Assembly (NCBI GenBank): GCA_001298575.1
Contig: LJCV01000291.1
Location: 1-42,582 of the forward strand
DNA: 42,582 nt
Direction of reading: 5' to 3'
Source: Actinobacteria bacterium OK074
GTDB taxonomy: Bacteria > Actinomycetota > Actinomycetes > Streptomycetales > Streptomycetaceae
Made by a program: the position numbers and the translations under genes. Shown here piece after piece: positions 1 to 8,408 of this stretch. Below the pieces are notes generated by a model. It saw only the letters and a list, made by a program, of their open reading frames with translations, ran no database searches and was not told the DNA's origin. Each line of letters begins with the position of its first letter. Positions within the stretch are counted from its first letter, which is position 1.

Positions 1-5
1 CACTG

Positions 6-41
6 AGGCGCCCCGCGTCCCGAAAGGGGCGCGGGGCGCCT
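6..41. terminator. Strong hairpin, likely terminator of a gene left of the window
   Basis: A 12-bp outer stem (AGGCGCCCCGCG with its complement) continues inward through TCCC/GGGG to a GAAA tetraloop, about 16 bp in all. A modest T-rich stretch (GCTTTGTTCT) follows on the plus strand. It would end a plus-strand gene lying before position 1, or work with the next palindrome as a two-sided terminator. Confidence 0.7.
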
Positions 42-60
42 GCTTTGTTCTCCTGCGACG

Positions 61-101
61 ACTGGGCCCGGCCCACGCGTATCGCGTGGGCCGGGCCCAG
101 T
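61..101. terminator. 19-bp perfect palindrome downstream of the DUF349 gene
   Basis: The two arms (62-79 and 83-100) are perfectly complementary around a TAT loop, with one more A-T pair outside. It lies 23 nt past the stop of the minus-strand gene ending at 125. There is no U-tract, which is usual for Streptomyces terminators, so it most likely ends that transcript. Confidence 0.7.
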
Positions 102-124
102 TCACCGCCAAACTGCCCAAGGCG

Positions 125-1354
125 TCAGCCGCCGAACTCCTGCAAGCCCTTCAGCGCCTGGTCCAGCAGGGCCTGACGGCCCTCCAGTTCCCGCTCCAGC
201 TTCTGGGCCCGCGCGGTGTTGCCCTGCGCCTGGGCCGTCTCGATCTGGCCCTTCAGCTTGTCGACCGCCGCCTGGAGCTGACCGGTCAGACCCGCGGCAC
301 GCGCGCGTGCCTCCGGGTTCGTCCGGCGCCACTCCGCCTCCTCGGCCTCCTGGATCGCCCGCTCCACGGCGTGCATCCGGCCCTCGACCCGCGGCCGCGC
401 GTCGCGCGGCACGTGGCCGATGGCCTCCCAGCGCTCGTTGATCCCGCGGAACGTGGCCCGAGCCGCCTTCAACTCACCGATCGGGAGCAGCTTCTCGGCC
501 TCCTCGGCCAGCTCCTCCTTGAGCTTGAGGTTCTCGGTCTGCTCGGCGTCCCGCTCGGCGAAGACCGAGCTGCGGGCGGCGAAGAACACGTCCTGGGCAC
601 CGCGGAAACGGTTCCACAGGTCGTCCTCGTGCTCGCGCTGTGCGCGGCCCGCCGCCTTCCACTCGGTCATCAGCTCGCGGTAACGCGCCGCCGTGGTGCC
701 CCAGTCCGTCGAACCGGACAGCGCCTCGGCCTCCGCGACCAGCTTCTCCTTGGTCTTGCGGGCCTCCTCGCGCTGCGCGTCCAGCGACGCGAAGTGCGCC
801 TTGCGGCGCTTGGAGAACGCCGAGCGCGCGTGCGAGAACCGGTGCCACAGCTCGTCGTCGGACTTGCGGTCCAGCCTCGGCAGGCCCTTCCAGGTGTCCA
901 CCAGGGCCCGCAACCGCTCACCGGCCGCCCGCCACTGGTCGGACTGCGCCAGCTGCTCCGCCTCGACGACCAGCGCCTCCTTGGCGCCCCGCGCCTCGTC
1001 GGACTGCTTGGCCCGCTGGACCTTGCGCTCCTCACGGCGCGCCTCGACCGTCTCGACCAGCTTGTTCAGCCGCTCCCGCAGCGCTTCCAGGTCACCCACC
1101 GCGTGGTGCGCGTCGACCTGCTCCCGCAGATGGTCGATGGCGGTCTGGGCGTCCTTCGCCGACAGGTCGGTGGTCCTCACCCGCTTTTCGAGGAGGCCGA
1201 TCTCGACCACCAGACCCTCGTACTTGCGCTCGAAGTAGGCCAGCGCCTCCTCGGGGGAGCCGGCCTGCCAGGAGCCGACGACCTGCTCGCCGTCGGCCGT
1301 ACGCACGTACACGGTCCCCGTCTCGTCGACGCGTCCCCACGGGTCGCTGCTCAC
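125..1354 (-). CDS. DUF349-repeat coiled-coil protein
   Basis: This protein of about 409 residues has no firm enzymatic role. I see three DUF349 repeats, at about residues 138-190, 215-266 and 291-342. Each has the pattern of a short helix, a W, then LW.RF..A, followed by long charged coiled-coil stretches; the last repeat is the most diverged. The N-terminal 60 residues form a separate domain (VYVRTADGEQVVGSW, then an Ala/Glu-rich helix). I chose the GTG at 1354 because GGAGG sits a few bases upstream; the frame stays open to 1456 but without a better ribosome site. It lies downstream of the cyclophilin gene on the same strand, 132 bases away, so co-transcription is possible. No signal peptide or membrane segment is seen. 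DUF349 proteins are widespread in actinobacteria and poorly characterised. Confidence 0.88.
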   Translation of the reverse strand: MSSDPWGRVDETGTVYVRTADGEQVVGSWQAGSPEEALAYFERKYEGLVVEIGLLEKRVRTTDLSAKDAQTAIDHLREQVDAHHAVGDLEALRERLNKLVETVEARREERKVQRAKQSDEARGAKEALVVEAEQLAQSDQWRAAGERLRALVDTWKGLPRLDRKSDDELWHRFSHARSAFSKRRKAHFASLDAQREEARKTKEKLVAEAEALSGSTDWGTTAARYRELMTEWKAAGRAQREHEDDLWNRFRGAQDVFFAARSSVFAERDAEQTENLKLKEELAEEAEKLLPIGELKAARATFRGINERWEAIGHVPRDARPRVEGRMHAVERAIQEAEEAEWRRTNPEARARAAGLTGQLQAAVDKLKGQIETAQAQGNTARAQKLERELEGRQALLDQALKGLQEFGG

Positions 1355-1486
1355 AGCGCCTCCTCCACATGATGCCGACGGGGCAGCTGCGCCCTGGGCA
1401 TCGTCCACAGTTTCGTCACGGCCAACATAGGCGACCGGCGGGTTGCCTGTCCGCATCCCGCGCGACCGAAGTTTCGCTGTTGACGG

Positions 1487-2302
1487 TCAGGATTTCGTCA
1501 CGGTCGCCTTGTTGATCACGACGGTCGCGTTCGGTGCGCCGTCGCCCTGGCCGGTGCTCTCACCAGCGGCGGCGATCTTCTTGAGGACCTTCATACCGGC
1601 CGAGGAGATCGTGCCGAACGGTGTGTAGCTGGCCGGCAACGTGGAGTCCTGGTAGACGAGGAAGAACTGGCTGCCGCCGGTGTGCGCGGTACCGGTGTTC
1701 GCCATCGCGACCGTACCCGCCGGGTAGATGCCGCCCTTGAGGCTCTTGTCCTTCAGGTTCTCGTCCGGGATGGTGTAGCCCGGTCCGCCGCTGCCGGTGC
1801 CCTTGGGGTCGCCGCACTGGAGCACGTAGATGCCGCTGGTGGTGAGCCGGTGGCACTTCGTGTGGTCGAAGTAGCCCTTGCTGGCAAGGAAGTCGAACGA
1901 GTTCACGGTGTGCGGGGCCGCCGCCGTCTTCAGCGCTATGTCGATCTCACCGCACGTCGTCGACAGGTCCAGCGAGTACGTCGCCGACTTGTCGATCGTC
2001 ATCGCCGGCTCCTTCTTCCAGCTCAGCGACTTCACCTTGCCCGCCGCGGCCTTCTCGCAGGGGTCCTTGACGGCCGACGGCGAGGCGCTCGGCGTGGTGT
2101 CCGAGCTCGCGTTCGCCTTGTCGTCGTTCTTGAAGACGCCGGTCACGTACGACACCACGCTGCCGATGACGACCACGCCGAGCACCGACGCGATCACCGA
2201 GTTGCGCACACGGGCCCTGCGTCGTGATTCCGTACGCCGCTGCTGCTGGCGCAGAAACTTCTCCCGGGCGAGCTGCCGCCGCCGCTGTTCCTGGCTGACC
2301 AC
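1487..2302 (-). CDS. Membrane-anchored cyclophilin-type peptidyl-prolyl isomerase
   Basis: It should catalyse cis-trans isomerisation of X-Pro bonds in proteins outside the membrane. The 271 residues start with a very basic cytoplasmic tail (residues 1-33, many Arg and Gln). A single transmembrane helix follows at about 34-56, then a Ser/Thr/Lys/Asp linker, then a cyclophilin domain from about 100 to the end. Family motifs are visible: CHRLTTSG (the catalytic Arg of the usual FHR motif), GDPKGTGSGGPGY, and GSQFFLVY with the conserved QFF. The GTG start has GAGGAG seven bases upstream. The basic tail plus one helix predicts an N-in anchor with the isomerase exported. Its target proteins cannot be told from sequence. 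Confidence 0.9.
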   Translation of the reverse strand: MVSQEQRRRQLAREKFLRQQQRRTESRRRARVRNSVIASVLGVVVIGSVVSYVTGVFKNDDKANASSDTTPSASPSAVKDPCEKAAAGKVKSLSWKKEPAMTIDKSATYSLDLSTTCGEIDIALKTAAAPHTVNSFDFLASKGYFDHTKCHRLTTSGIYVLQCGDPKGTGSGGPGYTIPDENLKDKSLKGGIYPAGTVAMANTGTAHTGGSQFFLVYQDSTLPASYTPFGTISSAGMKVLKKIAAAGESTGQGDGAPNATVVINKATVTKS

Positions 2303-2482
2303 GGGGTTTTCTCCTCATGCGTCTCGTACGTCGACCGGTACGCGTGCGTCCAGTGAGCCGACCCTTGTATGTAGCCCCGTACCGTATATGGGTTCGCTGA
2401 GGAAACGGCAGCGCCGGTAGGCTCTGACACGCAGTTGCCCGCTTCCGCACGGCACCAGCCGTACAAGACAAGAGGGACGATC

Positions 2483-3199
2483 GTGCTCATTGCCGGTTTC
2501 CCCGCCGGGGCCTGGGGGACGAATTGTTATCTCGTCGCCCCCGCCGCCGGTGAGGAGTGCGTGATCATCGACCCGGGCCACCAGGCCGCCGAGGGAGTCG
2601 AGGAAGCGCTCAGGAAGCATCGGCTCAAGCCCGTCGCGGTCGTCCTCACCCATGGCCACATCGACCACGTCGCCTCGGTCGTCCCCGTCTGCGGAGCGCA
2701 CGGCGTACCGGCGTGGATCCACCCCGAGGACCGGTACATGATGACCGACCCGTCGATGGGGCTCGGCCGTGCCATCGGGACACCGCTGCTGGGCGAACTC
2801 ACCGTGGGCGAGCCGGACGACGTCAAGGAACTGACCGACGGCGCCCGACTCGACCTGGCCGGCCTGGAGTTGACGGTCGCGCACGCGCCGGGCCATACCA
2901 AGGGGTCGGTGACCTTCAGGCTGCCCGAGACCGCCGAGATCCCCTCGGTGTTCTTCTCGGGCGACCTGCTCTTCGCCGGCTCCATCGGACGCACCGACCT
3001 GCCCGGCGGTGACATGGACGAGATGCTCGCTTCGCTGGCCCGCGTGTGCCTGCCGCTGGACGACTCGACCGTGGTGCTGTCCGGACACGGCGCCCAGACC
3101 ACCATTGGCCAGGAGCGCGCCACCAACCCGTACCTGCGGGAAGTGGCCGCAGTCCGCCAGGGGAACGGCGCGTCGCCCGCTCCCCGACGAGGAATGTGA
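2483..3199 (+). CDS. Metallo-beta-lactamase-fold hydrolase (glyoxalase II-like)
   Basis: This is a cytoplasmic hydrolase of about 238 residues. The metal-binding THGHIDH motif is at residues 56-62, followed by an APGHTKGS histidine, the bridging aspartate in FSGDLLFAGSIGRTD, and a final histidine in LSGHG. This complete set fits a binuclear metal site of the hydroxyacylglutathione hydrolase-like family. Actinomycetes use mycothiol rather than glutathione, so the true substrate is unknown. I chose the GTG at 2483 because AGAGGGA precedes it and the family N-terminus (LIAGFPAGAWGTNCYLV) begins there. It ends 13 bases before hisS, and the two are probably co-transcribed. Confidence 0.9.
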   Translation: MLIAGFPAGAWGTNCYLVAPAAGEECVIIDPGHQAAEGVEEALRKHRLKPVAVVLTHGHIDHVASVVPVCGAHGVPAWIHPEDRYMMTDPSMGLGRAIGTPLLGELTVGEPDDVKELTDGARLDLAGLELTVAHAPGHTKGSVTFRLPETAEIPSVFFSGDLLFAGSIGRTDLPGGDMDEMLASLARVCLPLDDSTVVLSGHGAQTTIGQERATNPYLREVAAVRQGNGASPAPRRGM

Positions 3200-3212
3200 C
3201 GAGAGACCTTCC

Positions 3213-4475
3213 GTGAGCACCTTCAAGGCCCCCAAGGGCACGTACGACCTGATCCCCCCGGACTCCGCCGTCTACCTGGCGGTCCGCGAGGCGATCGCCG
3301 CGCCGCTGCGCAACTCCGGCTACGGCTACATCGAGACGCCCGGCTTCGAGAACGTCGAGCTGTTCGCCCGCGGTGTCGGCGAGTCCACCGACATCGTGAC
3401 CAAGGAGATGTACGCCTTCGAGACCAAGGGCGGCGACCGGCTCGCCCTGCGCCCCGAGGGCACCGCCTCCGTGCTGCGCGCCGCGCTGGAGGCCAACCTC
3501 CACAAGCTCGGCAACCTGCCCGTCAAGCTCTGGTACTCGGGCTCCTACTATCGCTACGAGCGCCCCCAGAAGGGCCGTTACCGCCACTTCTCGCAGGTCG
3601 GCGCCGAGGCGATCGGTGCCGAGGACCCGGCCCTGGACGCCGAGTTGATCATCCTGGCGGACCAGGCGTACCGAGCGCTGGGGCTCAGGAACTTCCGCAT
3701 CCTGCTCAACTCCCTGGGCGACAAGGAGTGCCGTCCCGTCTACCGGGAGGCGCTCCAGACCTTCCTGCGCGGCCTGGACCTCGACGAGGAGACCCTGCGC
3801 CGCGCCGACATCAACCCGCTGCGCGTCCTGGACGACAAGCGCCCCGACGTCCAGAAGCAGCTCGCGGACGCCCCGCTGCTGCGCGACTACCTCTGCGACG
3901 CCTGCAAGGCGTACCACGAGGAGGTCCGCGAGCTGATCACGGCGGCGGGCGTCGCCTTCGAGGACGACCTCAAGCTGGTCCGCGGCCTGGACTACTACAC
4001 CCGCACCACCTTCGAGTTCGTCCACGACGGCCTGGGCTCCCAGTCCGCGGTGGGCGGCGGCGGCCGCTACGACGGCCTGTCCGAGATGATCGGCGGCCCC
4101 GCGCTCCCGTCGGTGGGCTGGGCGCTGGGCGTCGACCGTACGGTCCTGGCGCTGGAGGCGGAGGGTGTGCGACTCGAACTCCCCGCGTCCACCAGCGTGT
4201 TCGCCGTACCGCTCGGCGAGGAGGCCCGCCGGGTCCTGTTCGCCAAGGTCACCGAGTTGCGCAGGGCGGGCGTCGCCGCGGACTTCTCGTACGGCGCCAA
4301 GGGCCTGAAGGCCGCGATGAAGTCGGCGAACCGGTCGGGCGCGCGGTACACCCTGGTGCTGGGGGAGCGGGACCTCGCCGAGGGCGTCGTCCAGCTCAAG
4401 GACATGGAGTCGGGCGAACAGACGGCGATCGCGGTGAACGAGATCGTGGCGGAACTGGAAGCCCGGCTGGGCTGA
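3213..4475 (+). CDS. hisS: Histidyl-tRNA synthetase
   Basis: It attaches histidine to tRNA-His, as a cytoplasmic class II homodimer. The 420-residue length is normal. Visible motifs are the motif 2 region (LWYSGSYYRYERPQKGRYR, then FSQVGAEAIG), the histidine-specific signature LVRGLDYYTRTTFEF, and motif 3 (GWALGVDRTVLAL). A C-terminal anticodon-binding domain covers roughly the last 95 residues. The GTG at 3213 gives the expected N-terminus (STFKAPKGTYDLIPP) and has GAGAG upstream. It follows the hydrolase gene closely, and a strong hairpin at 4485 ends the unit. No T-box leader is visible. Confidence 0.97.
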   Translation: MSTFKAPKGTYDLIPPDSAVYLAVREAIAAPLRNSGYGYIETPGFENVELFARGVGESTDIVTKEMYAFETKGGDRLALRPEGTASVLRAALEANLHKLGNLPVKLWYSGSYYRYERPQKGRYRHFSQVGAEAIGAEDPALDAELIILADQAYRALGLRNFRILLNSLGDKECRPVYREALQTFLRGLDLDEETLRRADINPLRVLDDKRPDVQKQLADAPLLRDYLCDACKAYHEEVRELITAAGVAFEDDLKLVRGLDYYTRTTFEFVHDGLGSQSAVGGGGRYDGLSEMIGGPALPSVGWALGVDRTVLALEAEGVRLELPASTSVFAVPLGEEARRVLFAKVTELRRAGVAADFSYGAKGLKAAMKSANRSGARYTLVLGERDLAEGVVQLKDMESGEQTAIAVNEIVAELEARLG

Positions 4476-4484
4476 GGCCCGGCC

Positions 4485-4522
4485 CCGTTCCCCGCGCCCC
4501 CGGACACGGGCGCGGGGAACGG
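4485..4522 (+). terminator. Hairpin terminator after hisS
   Basis: The 15-bp arms CCGTTCCCCGCGCCC and GGGCGCGGGGAACGG are perfectly complementary around an 8-nt loop, ten bases past the hisS stop. No U-tract is present. The rest of the gap up to 4760 shows no gene. Confidence 0.75.
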
Positions 4523-4760
4523 CGCACGCAACTCCGCGCGCGCCGTCAACTCCGCCGTACGCGCACCGCGCATTCGTTCGCGTGTGCTGTCCTGCCGGCG
4601 ATTCCCGGGACAACCGACCCTTTCCCGAGGCAACCGAACCCTTCGCGCGTCCCGTGCGTACTTCCTTATGCCAAGCGAACGGTGGAGACGGGCACGCTTA
4701 CGGCACAATGGCCCTGCCCCAAGGACCACTCAACCCCCCTCAAGTGACGGAATCGGCGTG

Positions 4761-5417
4761 ATGAGCAAGACGACAGTGAAGGACGTCTCCACCGTGTCGA
4801 CCGAGACGGAACCGGCCGACGCGCCCCGGAAGGTGGGCGGCAGCCTGCCCTTCGCCCTGCTGCTGGTGATCACCGGCGCGGCCGGTCTGCTCGCCGCGTG
4901 GGTCATCACGATCGACAAGTTCAAGATTCTCGAAGGCAAGGTGGACGGCAAGACGTTCACCCCCAGCTGCAGCATCAACCCGATCGTCTCCTGCGGCAGC
5001 GTCATGGAGAGCAAGCAGGCCGCCGCCTTCGGGTTCCCCAACCCGATGCTGGGCCTGGTCTGCTACGGCATCGTGATCTGCGTCGGCGTGAGCCTGCTCA
5101 CGGGGGCCCGCTTCCCCCGCTGGTACTGGCTGACCTTTAACTTCGGCACTCTTTTCGGGGTCGCCTTCTGCACCTGGCTGCAGTTCCAGTCGCTGTACCG
5201 GATCAACGCGCTGTGCCTGTGGTGCTCGCTGGCCTGGGTCGCCACGATCACCATGTTCTGGTACCTCACGTCGTTCAACATCCGCAACGACTTCCTGCCG
5301 TCCCCGCGCCCGATCAAGAACTTCCTCGGTGAGTTCACCTGGGTCCTGCCGGTCACCCACGTCGGCATCATCGCGATGCTGATCCTGACCCGCTGGGGCA
5401 GCCAGCTCTGGGCCTGA
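4761..5417 (+). CDS. Vitamin K epoxide reductase (VKOR) family membrane protein
   Basis: This integral membrane thiol oxidoreductase has 218 residues. Bacterial VKOR proteins pass electrons from DsbA-like partners to quinones and so support disulfide formation outside the membrane. About five hydrophobic segments are visible (near 30-50, 97-114, 122-140, 147-170 and 194-210). The active-site CLWC (C152, C155) sits in a membrane helix, and the loop pair C70/C78 lies in SCSINPIVSC, matching the shuttle cysteines of the family. There is no fused thioredoxin domain, so a separate partner is needed; none is encoded nearby. The ATG is preceded by GTG at 4758, which could also serve as start. Strong hairpins on both sides suggest its own transcript. 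Confidence 0.9.
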   Translation: MSKTTVKDVSTVSTETEPADAPRKVGGSLPFALLLVITGAAGLLAAWVITIDKFKILEGKVDGKTFTPSCSINPIVSCGSVMESKQAAAFGFPNPMLGLVCYGIVICVGVSLLTGARFPRWYWLTFNFGTLFGVAFCTWLQFQSLYRINALCLWCSLAWVATITMFWYLTSFNIRNDFLPSPRPIKNFLGEFTWVLPVTHVGIIAMLILTRWGSQLWA

Positions 5418-5437
5418 ACCCCCAACGCGCACGCGGT

Positions 5438-5490
5438 CCGTCGGGCCCGGGCACCACCGTCACAGCGGCGGTGGTGCCCGGGCCCGACGG
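5438..5490 (+). terminator. 22-bp perfect stem-loop terminator
   Basis: The arms at 5438-5459 and 5469-5490 are perfectly complementary over 22 bp with a 9-nt loop. It lies between the VKOR gene and rarA, 20 nt past the VKOR stop, and is the most stable simple hairpin in the window. There is no U-tract. Confidence 0.8.
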
Positions 5491-5522
5491 CGTTGTCAGT
5501 GCCGTGGCATAGGGTTTTGCAC

Positions 5523-6878
5523 GTGGAGCCCGACCTTTTCACCGCCGCCGCGGAAGAACGCCAGGAGAAGGACCCGTCCAGCAGTCCCCTGGCGGTGCGG
5601 ATGCGCCCGCGCACCCTCGACGAGGTCGTGGGCCAGCAGCACCTGCTGAAGCCGGGCTCACCCCTGCGCAGACTGGTCGGCGAGGGGGCGGGCGGCCCGG
5701 CCGGACCGTCGTCGGTGATCCTCTGGGGCCCGCCCGGCACCGGCAAGACGACCCTCGCGTACGTCGTCTCCAAGGCCACCAACAAGCGTTTCGTGGAACT
5801 CTCCGCGATCACCGCCGGCGTCAAGGAGGTCCGCGCGGTCATCGACGGCGCCCGCCGCGCCACCGGTGGCTTCGGCAAGGAGACCGTCCTCTTCCTCGAC
5901 GAGATCCACCGCTTCAGCAAGGCCCAGCAGGACTCCCTGCTCCCGGCCGTCGAGAACCGCTGGGTGACGCTGATCGCGGCGACCACGGAGAACCCGTACT
6001 TCTCGGTGATCTCCCCGCTGCTGTCCCGCTCCCTCCTCCTCACCCTCGAACCCCTCACGGACGACGACCTGCGCGCCCTGCTCCGCCGCGCCCTGTCCGA
6101 CGAGCGCGGCCTCAAGGACGCCGTCACCCTCCCCGAGGACAGCGAGAACCACCTGCTGCGCATCGCCGGCGGCGACGCCCGGCGCGCGCTGACCGCCCTG
6201 GAGGCCGCCGCCGGGGCCGCCCTCGACAAGGGCGAGCCGGACATCACCCTCCAGACCCTGGAGGAGACCGTCGACCGGGCGGCGGTGACGTACGACCGCG
6301 ACGGCGACCAGCACTACGACGTGGCCAGCGCCCTCATCAAGTCCATCCGGGGCTCCGACGTGGACGCGGCCCTGCACTACCTGGCCCGCATGATCGAGGC
6401 CGGCGAGGACCCCCGCTTCATCGCCCGCCGCCTGATGATCTCCGCGAGCGAGGACATCGGCCTCGCCGACCCCAACGCCCTGCCGATAGCGGTGGCCGCC
6501 GCCCAGGCCGTAGCCATGATCGGCTTCCCGGAGGCCGCGCTCACCCTCAGCCACGCCACCATCGCGCTCGCCCTCGCGCCCAAGTCCAACGCGGCGACGA
6601 CGGCGATCGGCGCCGCCATGGAGGACGTCCGCAAGGGGCACGCGGGCCCGGTGCCGACGCACCTGCGGGACGGGCACTACAAGGGCGCCGCCAAGCTCGG
6701 CCACGCGCAGGGGTACGTCTACCCGCACGACCTGCCCGAGGGCATCGCCGAGCAGCAGTACGCCCCGGAGGAGCTGAAGGACCGCACGTACTACGAACCG
6801 ACCCGGCACGGCGCCGAGGCCCGGTACGCGGAAGCGGTCGAGTGGACCAGGAAACACCTCGGTCGAAAGCGGTCCTGA
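5523..6878 (+). CDS. rarA: Replication-associated recombination protein A (RarA/MgsA AAA+ ATPase)
   Basis: RarA is a cytoplasmic AAA+ ATPase of the clamp-loader clade that acts at stalled or gapped replication forks. The protein is about 451 residues. Walker A is WGPPGTGKTT (about 68-77) and Walker B is LFLDEIHRF (about 123-131). Next come the sensor region AATTENPYFSV and the arginine-containing SPLLSRS. The C-terminal tetramerisation half carries the family signature around PTHLRDGHYKGAAKLGHAQGY. The GTG at 5523 gives the usual N-terminus (EPDLFTAAAEERQ); the upstream in-frame extension to 5493 has no good ribosome site. The rpsD promoter lies at its 3' end. Confidence 0.95.
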   Translation: MEPDLFTAAAEERQEKDPSSSPLAVRMRPRTLDEVVGQQHLLKPGSPLRRLVGEGAGGPAGPSSVILWGPPGTGKTTLAYVVSKATNKRFVELSAITAGVKEVRAVIDGARRATGGFGKETVLFLDEIHRFSKAQQDSLLPAVENRWVTLIAATTENPYFSVISPLLSRSLLLTLEPLTDDDLRALLRRALSDERGLKDAVTLPEDSENHLLRIAGGDARRALTALEAAAGAALDKGEPDITLQTLEETVDRAAVTYDRDGDQHYDVASALIKSIRGSDVDAALHYLARMIEAGEDPRFIARRLMISASEDIGLADPNALPIAVAAAQAVAMIGFPEAALTLSHATIALALAPKSNAATTAIGAAMEDVRKGHAGPVPTHLRDGHYKGAAKLGHAQGYVYPHDLPEGIAEQQYAPEELKDRTYYEPTRHGAEARYAEAVEWTRKHLGRKRS

Positions 6879-6886
6879 GCACCCTG

Positions 6887-6892
6887 TAGAAT
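6887..6892 (+). promoter_or_regulatory. Candidate -10 box (TAGAAT) for rpsD
   Basis: TAGAAT is a good match to the principal sigma (HrdB) -10 consensus TAGRRT. It sits nine bases past the rarA stop. No clear -35 is visible at 16-18 bp. If used, transcription would start near 6899 and leave a leader of about 280 nt before rpsD. Confidence 0.5.
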
Positions 6893-6898
6893 CCGGCG

Positions 6899-7181
6899 AA
6901 GTGCTGTGTCCCGTGTCCGGCCTCCGGTCGGCGCCTCAGACGGGACATCCAGCCGGATCTTTTGATCCAGGAGCGTCGCGCACCTTCGTAGGTGTCGCGG
7001 GCAGCCCACCACCACCCGGAGCTCCGGGACCGGTCGGTGGGCCGTTCGTGTGCTGCACGTATGTGCCCAGACCAGGGGAACGGCTGCCTGGCAGGTCCCT
7101 CGCGGACCTTGCCGGGATTTCCCCGGCTGCGGATGCGACCTCCCGTAACTCTGAGGCAGCCGAAAAGGAAAAGGAAAAGAA
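6899..7181 (+). promoter_or_regulatory. Long structured 5' leader of rpsD
   Basis: This gap of about 300 nt has no credible gene but holds several hairpins. GGATC/GATCC with a TTTT loop is at 6955-6968. CGCGCACC pairs with GGTG-T-CGCG at 6977-6999. A 9-bp stem with one bulge (GGCAGGTCC/GGACCTTGCC) is at 7090-7113. CCGGG/CCCGG is at 7112-7126. A purine-rich tract (AAAAGGAAAAGGAAAAG) then forms the ribosome-binding region right before the GTG. Ribosomal protein S4 represses its own synthesis through mRNA leaders in several bacteria, so an S4-binding or attenuator role is plausible but not shown. Confidence 0.45.
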
Positions 7182-7796
7182 GTGGCGAACCAGTCCCGCC
7201 CCAAGGTCAAGAAGTCGCGTGCCCTCGGCATCGCGCTGACCCCGAAGGCCGTCAAGTACTTCGAGGCCCGTCCCTACCCGCCGGGTGAGCACGGTCGTGG
7301 CCGCAAGCAGAACTCGGACTACAAGGTCCGTCTGCTGGAGAAGCAGCGTCTGCGCGCGCAGTACGACGTGTCCGAGCGCCAGCTCGTCCGCGCCTACGAG
7401 CGTGCCTCCAAGGTCCAGGGCAAGACCGGTGAGGCCCTGATCATCGAGCTGGAGCGTCGTCTCGACGCGCTGGTCCTGCGTTCGGGCATCGCCCGCACGA
7501 TCTACCAGGCCCGCCAGATGGTCGTCCACGGCCACATCGAGGTCAACGGCCAGAAGGTCGACAAGCCGTCCTTCCGCGTCAAGCCCGACGACGTCGTGAT
7601 GGTCCGCGAGCGCAGCCGCGGCAAGACCCTGTTCGAGGTCTCCCGCGCCGGTGGCTTCGCCCCCGACGGCGAGACCCCGCGCTACCTCCAGGTGAACCTC
7701 GCCGCCCTGGCCTTCCGCCTGGACCGCGAGCCGAACCGCAAGGAGATCCCGGTGATCTGCGACGAGCAGCTCGTCGTCGAGTACTACGCCCGCTGA
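7182..7796 (+). CDS. rpsD: 30S ribosomal protein S4, zinc-independent form
   Basis: S4 is a primary 16S rRNA-binding protein that nucleates 30S assembly. The 204 residues include the N-terminal S4 family domain and the S4 RNA-binding domain at about 92-155 (RRLDALVLRSGIARTIYQAR, then HIEVNGQKV). The N-terminal four-cysteine zinc site of many S4 proteins is absent; the only cysteine I see is near residue 195. This makes it the C-minus form. The gene stands alone rather than in the alpha operon with rpsK/rpsM/rpoA. The GTG start follows an AAGGAAAAG tract. Expression is probably set by the long leader upstream. Confidence 0.97.
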   Translation: MANQSRPKVKKSRALGIALTPKAVKYFEARPYPPGEHGRGRKQNSDYKVRLLEKQRLRAQYDVSERQLVRAYERASKVQGKTGEALIIELERRLDALVLRSGIARTIYQARQMVVHGHIEVNGQKVDKPSFRVKPDDVVMVRERSRGKTLFEVSRAGGFAPDGETPRYLQVNLAALAFRLDREPNRKEIPVICDEQLVVEYYAR

Positions 7797-7824
7797 TCGC
7801 CCGGCGGCCGTAGCACCACTCGAA

Positions 7825-7851
7825 GCCCGCTGTCCCCCGGGGACGGCGGGC
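7825..7851 (+). terminator. rpsD terminator hairpin
   Basis: GCCCGC/GCGGGC encloses GTCCCC/GGGGAC in a compact stem 28 nt past the rpsD stop. TTTCG follows, giving a short T-run. Confidence 0.7.
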
Positions 7852-7964
7852 TTTCGCGTGCCTTCGGCGCGGCGCCGGGCGCGGTTAATGCGGTACGGAG
7901 TGCGGTGGCGGGCGCGATAGGCTCAAGGCAGCCATCAACAGGTGTTCACGAGAGCGGGTGCAAG

Positions 7965-8402
7965 GTGTCCGGAGGCGAGGTCGCCGGGATCATCGTGGCC
8001 GTCTTCTGGGCGATCCTGGTCTCCTTCCTCGCCGTCGCGCTGGCGAGGCTGGCCCAGACGCTCAAGGCGACCACCAGGCTGGTGGCGGACGTGACCGACC
8101 AGGCCGTACCGCTGCTCGCCGACGCCTCCACGGCCGTACGGTCCGCGCAGACCCAGATCGAACGGGTCGACGCGATTGCCTCGGACGTCCAGGAGGTCAC
8201 CTCCAACGCCTCCGCGCTCTCGTCCACCGTCGCCACCACCTTCGGCGGCCCCCTGGTGAAGGTCGCCGCGTTCGGGTACGGCGTGCGCCGCGCCCTCGGC
8301 GGCCGGAAGGACGACGTACCAGCCAAGGCGCCCCGGCGTACCGTGATCGTGGGCCGGACGATCTCCCGGCGGGAGAAGCGTGCCCGTGGGAAGAGGGACT
8401 GA
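7965..8402 (+). CDS. DUF948-type small membrane protein
   Basis: This is a hypothetical protein of about 145 residues with one N-terminal transmembrane helix (about 8-30, IIVAVFWAILVSFLAVALARL). A long helical region rich in Thr, Val and Asp follows, resembling the DUF948 coiled segment. The C-terminus is basic (RRTVIVGRTISRREKRARGKRD). I chose the GTG at 7965 because the domain starts there; the frame is open to 7905 without good reason to use it. Six bases separate it from the next small gene, and both lie upstream of alaS in one unit. The function is unknown; an envelope-associated structural role would fit the topology. Confidence 0.85.
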   Translation: MSGGEVAGIIVAVFWAILVSFLAVALARLAQTLKATTRLVADVTDQAVPLLADASTAVRSAQTQIERVDAIASDVQEVTSNASALSSTVATTFGGPLVKVAAFGYGVRRALGGRKDDVPAKAPRRTVIVGRTISRREKRARGKRD

Positions 8403-8408
8403 GAGCCA

